The position numbers and the translations under genes are program-made. A stretch of 10,340 bases of DNA, taken from positions 1-10,340 of the forward strand of contig JAEURM010000047.1 of NCBI GenBank assembly GCA_016789245.1. Reading direction: 5' to 3'. Of the stretch, positions 6,644 through 10,340 are shown piece after piece (the stretch's first letter is position 1; every line of letters starts with the position of its first letter). The notes under the pieces are model-generated. The model was not told where the DNA came from, ran no database searches, and saw only the letters and a program-made list of their open reading frames with translations. This stretch comes from Anaerolineales bacterium. Its GTDB lineage: Bacteria; Chloroflexota; Anaerolineae; Anaerolineales; UBA6663.

Positions 6644-6671
6644 AGAACAGGCCTCAGCTGAGGCCTGTTCT
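6644..6671 (+). terminator. 28-bp perfect palindrome, likely terminator of the cytochrome operon
   Basis: AGAACAGGCCTCAG is followed directly by its exact reverse complement, with CAGCTG at the centre. As RNA this would fold into a 12-bp GC-rich stem with a 4-nt loop, 49 nt after the cytochrome stop. The following bases GTTATTAG give only a weak T-tract. A terminator fits the position; a binding site for a dimeric regulator of the next gene is the alternative. Confidence 0.6.
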
Positions 6672-6796
6672 GTTATTAGCATTCGCACAAACGTGTTCAT
6701 GAAGTTCATATCTAAGACTAATAATAACTTTTAGCTAATTCTCATCCCCATAGGGCGATTTCAGTTGTACAACACTGCTACTCAAGGAGCACGTTT

Positions 6797-7906
6797 ATGC
6801 CCCATCGCCGCCTCTCCCGCCGCCAAGTGTTACAACTGGGTGCGCTCACTGGCCTAGCCGCGGCTTGCACGCCCACCGCCACGCCCGCGCCAACAGCCAC
6901 AACTGTATTGCCCACGCTCACGCCACTGACCATTCAACCCACTGCCACCACTGCCGTTGTAAACACGCCGCTGGCCGCCGCCACAGCCGCGCCCACCCGT
7001 GCGGCCACGGCTACGCCCGCCGCTGATACGGCGCTTGTTCAAGCCATGACGCAGGCCGCGCAAAATTTCATCAATCAATTAGAGGATGGACAACGCGCCC
7101 AAGCCAGTTATGCTTTTGAAGATGCTGAACGCTTCCGCTGGCATTGGACGACGCCGGGCAATTTTCCGCGCAATGGCTTGCCTGTGCGAGCGATGAACGA
7201 AGCGCAGAAAGCGGCCGCGCACGCCTTACTGCAAGCCAGCATTTCTCCGGCGGGCTATGAAAAATCCGTCAACATCATGGCCTTGCAAAATGATTTGGGC
7301 AATGATGCCGAGTTGTATTTTGTAACGGTGTTTGGCACGCCCGGCGAGGCGCGTTGGGGCTGGCGCTGGGAGGGCCATCATCTCTCGCGCCAGTTCACGG
7401 TGGTGGGTGAACAAGTGGCGCAAACGCCGTTTTTCTTGGGCGCGTGGCCCACGGTGAGCGGCACCGGCTTGCGCGCCATGCCACGTGAAGAAGATGCCGC
7501 GTTGGAATTAGTAACTAGCGTGGGCCAAGCGGCAATTTTTCAGACCAATACCCTCACGCGCCACCTCACGGGCAATGAACCACGCGTGAGCGCGCTGGAA
7601 ACGGTGGGCGTGGTGTATGGTGATTTATCCGGCACACAACAAGCGTTGGCGCTGGAAATTATTCAAACGTACTTGAGCGTTTTACCGGAAAACGTGGCCG
7701 CCGCGCAGTTTGAACGGGTGAGCGCGGCTGGCTTGGAAAACATCCGCTTTGCCTGGGCTGGCCCGCTAGAATTGCGCCGCCCTACGTACTACCGTTTGCA
7801 AGGCCCCACCTTTGTGTTGGAGCATGATAAATCGCGCAACGGCGGCACACACATTCACAGCGTCTGGCGTGATTTTGAACGCGATTTTGGCTATCACTTA
7901 CTCTGA
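6797..7906 (+). CDS. DUF3500-family Tat lipoprotein
   Basis: A 369-residue exported protein. The N-terminus has a twin-arginine motif (LSRRQVL, 6-12), a short hydrophobic stretch and a lipobox-like LAAAC with Cys24. A Thr/Pro/Ala-rich spacer follows to about 77, so the globular part is held off the membrane on a tether. Residues 80-369 match DUF3500: FRWHWTTPG (113-121), PRNGLPVRAM, WGWRWEGHHLS (187-197), YYRLQGPTFVLEHD (331-344) and HIHSVWRDFERDFG (352-365). The repeated Trp and His residues suggest a polar or metal site. The family has no known activity; His195, His352 and His354 are candidates only. The start is fixed by AAGGAG at 6784-6789. Upstream, a weak promoter may be TTCATG (6696-6701) with AATAAT (6720-6725), overlapping two GTTCAT repeats (6695-6700, 6704-6709). 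It is probably the first gene of a unit with the MsrQ-like and MBL genes, 58 bp before the former. Confidence 0.87.
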   Translation: MPHRRLSRRQVLQLGALTGLAAACTPTATPAPTATTVLPTLTPLTIQPTATTAVVNTPLAAATAAPTRAATATPAADTALVQAMTQAAQNFINQLEDGQRAQASYAFEDAERFRWHWTTPGNFPRNGLPVRAMNEAQKAAAHALLQASISPAGYEKSVNIMALQNDLGNDAELYFVTVFGTPGEARWGWRWEGHHLSRQFTVVGEQVAQTPFFLGAWPTVSGTGLRAMPREEDAALELVTSVGQAAIFQTNTLTRHLTGNEPRVSALETVGVVYGDLSGTQQALALEIIQTYLSVLPENVAAAQFERVSAAGLENIRFAWAGPLELRRPTYYRLQGPTFVLEHDKSRNGGTHIHSVWRDFERDFGYHLL

Positions 7907-7917
7907 AAAGACGGAAC

Positions 7918-7949
7918 ACGCACTACGTAATCCGTGTTGCGTAGTGCGT
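7918..7949. repeat. Inverted repeat between DUF3500 and msrQ-like genes
   Basis: ACGCACTACG (7918-7927) and its exact reverse complement CGTAGTGCGT (7940-7949) flank a 12-nt loop. It starts 11 nt after the DUF3500 stop and ends 15 nt before the MsrQ-like ATG. No T-run follows on either strand. It could be a weak terminator, an RNA element affecting translation of the next gene, or a fragment of the low-complexity 'CGTAGTGCGTATTCGTAAT' repeats common in noncoding DNA. Confidence 0.5.
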
Positions 7950-7964
7950 ATTCGTAATCACTGA

Positions 7965-8555
7965 ATGCACCAACTCAAACGCAATTGGCACCGTGTGTTG
8001 GCGCACGGCGTAGGTGCGCTCACCCTTCTGTGGCTGGGCGCGGTGTATGTTCTCCGGCTGGAGCCTTTGCCAGAACGCTTTGTGATGTTGCGGAGCGGCG
8101 CGTTGGGCTTAGCGTTGCTGGTAGCTTCACTCGCTTGCACGCCGCTCAGCCGTTGGGGTTGGCCACCCGCCGTACAAGTGCGCCGCGCTCTCGGCTTGTA
8201 TGCTTTTGCCCACATCTGCCTGCACCTGTTGGTGTACGCCGTGGCGGAAAACGGCTTGGCGCTAGAGCTGATTCTGCGGGATTTAGATGAACGCCGCGCG
8301 ATGCTGATTGGCTTGGTAGCTTTTTTCTTGCTGATACCGCTGGCCGTTACTTCAACGGCGGGTTGGCAAAAACGGCTGGGCAAACGTTGGCGCGTGCTTC
8401 ACCGCTTAATTTATGTGGCCGCGCCGCTCAGCGTGTGGCATTACCTGTGGTTGGATAGAGACATTATTACGTGGCCGTTGGTTTATGCCGGGATTGTGGG
8501 CGCACTGCTGGCCGTGCGCTTAATTCACCGGCGAGAAAGAAGGACAACCCCATGA
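7965..8555 (+). CDS. msrQ: MsrQ-like haem b membrane protein (ferric reductase-like domain)
   Basis: A 196-residue membrane protein of the ferric-reductase-like family, closest in layout to MsrQ (YedZ). MsrQ is the haem-binding subunit that passes electrons from the quinone pool or flavin reductase to the periplasmic methionine sulfoxide reductase MsrP. Membrane segments lie at about 12-32, 43-62, 76-94, 113-132, 149-163 and 169-186. Family signs are RSGALGLALL (43-52), CTPLSRW (58-64), RRALGLYAFAHICLHLLVY with His83 and His87, PLAVTSTAGWQKRLGKRW, LHRLIYVAAPLSVWHYLW with His146 and His159. The histidines fit haem b ligands. No msrP (molybdopterin) gene follows. Instead the stop overlaps the ATG of an exported MBL protein as ATGA, so the two are translationally coupled. 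The ATG has no clear Shine-Dalgarno site and follows a hairpin by 15 nt. The symbol reflects family resemblance, not proven function. Confidence 0.8.
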   Translation: MHQLKRNWHRVLAHGVGALTLLWLGAVYVLRLEPLPERFVMLRSGALGLALLVASLACTPLSRWGWPPAVQVRRALGLYAFAHICLHLLVYAVAENGLALELILRDLDERRAMLIGLVAFFLLIPLAVTSTAGWQKRLGKRWRVLHRLIYVAAPLSVWHYLWLDRDIITWPLVYAGIVGALLAVRLIHRRERRTTP

Positions 8556-9433
8556 AACATTTACGAGCTTTGAACCGGCGTGAGTTTTTAGGCGTGATTG
8601 GGCGTGGCACAGTGGCCCTCGTAGCTGAGTTGAGCGTGAGCCGCAGTATTTTTGCGCTAGCGTTGGGCGGCAGTAGTTTGGCCGCGTGCGCTTCACCTGC
8701 AGTGCCGCCCGCCACGGCTACGCTGGGTGCTACACTTGCGCCCATGGCCACGCAGAACTCAACCAACACACCTGCCGCCGCCACTCAATTACCCGCTAAC
8801 ACGCCCACCACCGCACCTGCCACCACTATGCCCACTTCAGATTTACTCACTTACTTGCCGTTAGCCGTTGGCGTTTCCAATGCGTACGTTTTAGTGCGCG
8901 GGGAGGAAGTGGCGCTGGTGGATACGGGCGTGGCCGGTAACGCGGAAAAATTTAGCGCGGCGTTGGAAACCATGAGCCTGACGTGGGCCAACGTTCAGCA
9001 TATCATTCTCACGCACCACCACCGCGACCATGTGGGCAGTTTAGGTGAAATTTTGGCGCTGGCCGAAAAAGCTACGGTGTACGCCGGAACCGAAGATATT
9101 GCGCTGATTCAATCAGCGCGCACTATCACGGCGGTGGCCGATCAATCCGAAGTGTTTGGCTTACAGATGATTGGCACGCCCGGTCACACTCCGGGCCATA
9201 TGTGCGTGTATGACCCGCTCGGTTCAGCGTTGATTACGGGCGATGCGTTGAACAACCTCAACGGGCAGTTGAGCGGGCCAAACCCTAGCTTTAGCCGCAA
9301 CATGGAGCAGGCGATTGAAAGCGCGCGCAAACTGGCTGGCTTGAGCTATGAACGCGCCTACTTCGGCCACGGCACACCCATTGAAAGCGGCGCTTCGCAA
9401 GCGGTGGCCAAGTTGTTTCCGCCGTTGCCGTAA
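8552..9433 (+). CDS. MBL-fold metallo-hydrolase, Tat-type lipoprotein
   Basis: A 293-residue exported hydrolase. A twin-arginine motif NRREFLG (8-14) is followed by a long hydrophobic stretch and the lipobox LAAC with Cys46. A Thr/Pro/Ala-rich tether spans about 47-96. The metallo-beta-lactamase fold occupies 100-293: VDTG at 123-126, the metal motif THHHRDH (154-160) with His155, His157, Asp159 and His160, GTPGHTPGH with His212, TGDA with Asp231, and FGHG with His273. All metal ligands of a dinuclear site are therefore present. The fold covers glyoxalase II-like, lactonase-like and sulfur-dioxygenase-like enzymes, and nothing visible decides the substrate. The start is chosen from AAGGA at 8540-8544 and the ATGA overlap with the MsrQ-like gene. 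The in-frame ATG at 8471 lies inside that gene and would destroy the signal. The intact Tat signal implies folding, probably with metal, before export. Confidence 0.87.
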   Translation: MKHLRALNRREFLGVIGRGTVALVAELSVSRSIFALALGGSSLAACASPAVPPATATLGATLAPMATQNSTNTPAAATQLPANTPTTAPATTMPTSDLLTYLPLAVGVSNAYVLVRGEEVALVDTGVAGNAEKFSAALETMSLTWANVQHIILTHHHRDHVGSLGEILALAEKATVYAGTEDIALIQSARTITAVADQSEVFGLQMIGTPGHTPGHMCVYDPLGSALITGDALNNLNGQLSGPNPSFSRNMEQAIESARKLAGLSYERAYFGHGTPIESGASQAVAKLFPPLP

Positions 9434-9434
9434 A

Positions 9435-9458
9435 AACTTCAGGTGCTAGGATGAAGTT
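9435..9458 (-). terminator. Weak terminator-like hairpin for minus-strand transcription
   Basis: AACTTCA (9435-9441) and TGAAGTT (9452-9458) form a perfect 7-bp stem with a 10-nt loop. Read on the minus strand the stem runs into five consecutive T residues, which fits an intrinsic terminator for transcripts coming from the chromate transporter gene. The stem is AT-rich and weak. It begins just after the MBL stop codon. Confidence 0.35.
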
Positions 9459-9464
9459 AAAACT

Positions 9465-9526
9465 AGCCCTTCGCAGGCTATTGAAGTTTGCTAGCGCAGT
9501 AAATTTTGAGAAGCCTGAGAAGGGCT
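9465..9526. repeat. 15-bp inverted repeat with one mismatch in the convergent gap
   Basis: AGCCCTTCGCAGGCT (9465-9479) pairs with AGCCTGAGAAGGGCT (9512-9526) at 14 of 15 positions across a 32-nt loop. It lies just downstream of the MBL gene. It may end transcription of the plus-strand unit or be a small dispersed element. Confidence 0.5.
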
Positions 9527-9558
9527 GATTTATCGCACGAAGAGTCTCAAGTTATGCC

Positions 9559-9626
9559 AGACCTGTCAGGTGGTACGTACAAAATCTTGAAAATTGTAGA
9601 CATTATTTGTGCCACCTGACAGGTCT
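9559..9626. repeat. Inverted repeat whose arms are themselves palindromes
   Basis: AGACCTGTCAGGTGG (9559-9573) and its exact reverse complement (9612-9626) flank a 38-nt AT-rich centre. Pairing can extend inward through a T-G wobble to AC/GT. Each arm holds ACCTG-N-CAGGT, an 11-bp odd palindrome, so arms can fold singly or together. From memory, ACCTGTCAGGT words recur in noncoding DNA of Chloroflexota, so this may be one copy of a dispersed repeat. It lies between convergent genes, where it could also serve as a two-way terminator. Confidence 0.6.
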
Positions 9627-9647
9627 TAGTCCGCTTCATTGGTTTTT

Positions 9648-10340
9648 CTAAACGGCCAGCCACAACTTCAACAACCCAATGGCCGCGCCCGCTAACACCA
9701 GCCATGTGGCATTAACTTTGTAACGCATCAGCGCCACTAATGAAAATAAACAGAGCGCCCACGTCAGCGGGTCACGCAGGGCGCTTTGGCCCAACTGCAC
9801 GGTAACGGCGGCCATCAGCGATAAAGACGCTACGTTTACCCCATCTAAAAACGCGCCCGCCCACGCAGATTGCCGCAGACGTTCCCGTAGCGGCACACTC
9901 ACCGCTACAAACACAAACGCCGGTAGGAAAATTCCTACTGTAGCCAACAGCGCCCCGGGCACGCCGCCCAGCACGTAGCCAATAAAAGTAGCCGTAGTGA
10001 ACACTGGCCCGGGCGTTATTTGCCCAACGGCCACCGCATCTAGCAACTGTTTATCCGTCAGCCAGCCGAGTTGCTGTACAAAATCCGCGCGCAGAAAGGC
10101 CAACAGCACGTAGCCACTCCCGTACAGCACGGAGCCAATCTTGAGAAAAATCCAAAACAAAGTGAGTAGGTTGAAGGAAGCAGGTTGGAGGAAGATGGAA
10201 AATCCGAAAGGGAAAAAAGCGTGAAACGGGAAACGGGAAAGTTGATGCCGTTGGCGAACGAGCGCTACGGTGAGCGCACCGGCCAGCAGAAGTGGAAGCT
10301 CACTTACGCCCAGCACATACAGCAGAAGCGCCAGCGCACC
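9648..10340 (-). CDS. chrA: Chromate transporter ChrA, C-terminal half (partial)
   Basis: The frame is open through the right edge, so only the last 230 residues are seen. The segment from FLKIGSVLYGSGYVLLAFL through DFVQQLGWLTDKQLLDAVAVGQITPGP, TTATFIGYVLGGVPGALLATVGIFLPAF and AFLDGVNVASLSLMAAV is the second homologous half of long-chain ChrA proteins (CHR superfamily), which usually reach about 400 residues. ChrA members export chromate or, in some cases, probably take part in sulfate-like anion transport. A GTG near 10316 is not accepted as the start, because coding sequence (GALALLLY) continues before it without a break. About five or six membrane segments are visible. It is convergent with the MBL gene and shares the repeat-rich gap with it, so it is not part of that operon. 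Confidence 0.88.
   Translation of the reverse strand, partial: GALALLLYVLGVSELPLLLAGALTVALVRQRHQLSRFPFHAFFPFGFSIFLQPASFNLLTLFWIFLKIGSVLYGSGYVLLAFLRADFVQQLGWLTDKQLLDAVAVGQITPGPVFTTATFIGYVLGGVPGALLATVGIFLPAFVFVAVSVPLRERLRQSAWAGAFLDGVNVASLSLMAAVTVQLGQSALRDPLTWALCLFSLVALMRYKVNATWLVLAGAAIGLLKLWLAV

Noticed and set aside
8471..8551. Upstream in-frame ATG for the MBL protein
   Set aside because: It lies within the MsrQ-like gene and would bury the Tat signal behind 27 residues; ATG 8552 has AAGGA and an ATGA overlap.
7965..8555. NADPH-oxidase-type ferric reductase
   Set aside because: No FAD or NAD(P)H domain follows the membrane part; length and motifs fit the short MsrQ-like form.
9559..9626. 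Insertion sequence ends
   Set aside because: Only 38 bp lie between the arms, there is no transposase gene, and no flanking target duplication is evident. A small non-autonomous element remains possible.

Overview
The window looks like a chromosomal segment of a member of the Chloroflexota, probably Anaerolineae-like. Two things suggest this. Two Tat-type lipoproteins carry the long Thr/Pro/Ala-rich linkers after the lipobox Cys that are common in that group. There is also a very large SARP/BTAD-NB-ARC-TPR regulator of the type abundant there. The assignment is inferred from protein style, not from a marker gene. I see no rRNA, tRNA, CRISPR array, transposase or phage gene.

Left part, minus strand (1-4357): three genes read leftwards. 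A 1009-residue SARP/BTAD-type transcriptional regulator with an NB-ARC-like ATPase and TPR repeats comes first. A DUF6159-type polytopic membrane protein follows, with its own good promoter and Shine-Dalgarno site. Last is the N-terminal 38 codons of a phosphoribosyltransferase-like gene running off the left edge.

Centre, plus strand (4444-6594): divergent from the regulator lies a likely operon. It holds a RidA-family protein whose reading frame is preceded in frame by a 59-residue module, a four-helix BphX-like membrane protein, and a membrane-anchored cytochrome c with two CXXCH sites and a striking Met/Gly/His-rich C-terminal tail. A 28-bp perfect palindrome follows and probably ends this unit.

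Right part, plus strand (6797-9433): a DUF3500 Tat lipoprotein, an MsrQ-like haem b membrane protein, and a metallo-beta-lactamase-fold Tat lipoprotein. The MsrQ-like gene overlaps the last gene by ATGA. No msrP gene is present, so the haem protein may serve another partner. A convergent chrA-type chromate transporter (C-terminal half, minus strand) enters from the right edge. The 214-bp convergent intergenic region is packed with inverted repeats, including one whose arms are themselves palindromes.

Taken together the plus-strand genes describe a membrane and cell-surface redox neighbourhood (c-type haem, b-type haem, exported lipoproteins) next to a large signal-integrating regulator. That the genes form one system is inference from proximity. 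The most unusual individual items are the RidA N-terminal module, the Met/Gly/His tail of the cytochrome, and the coupling of MsrQ to an exported MBL hydrolase.
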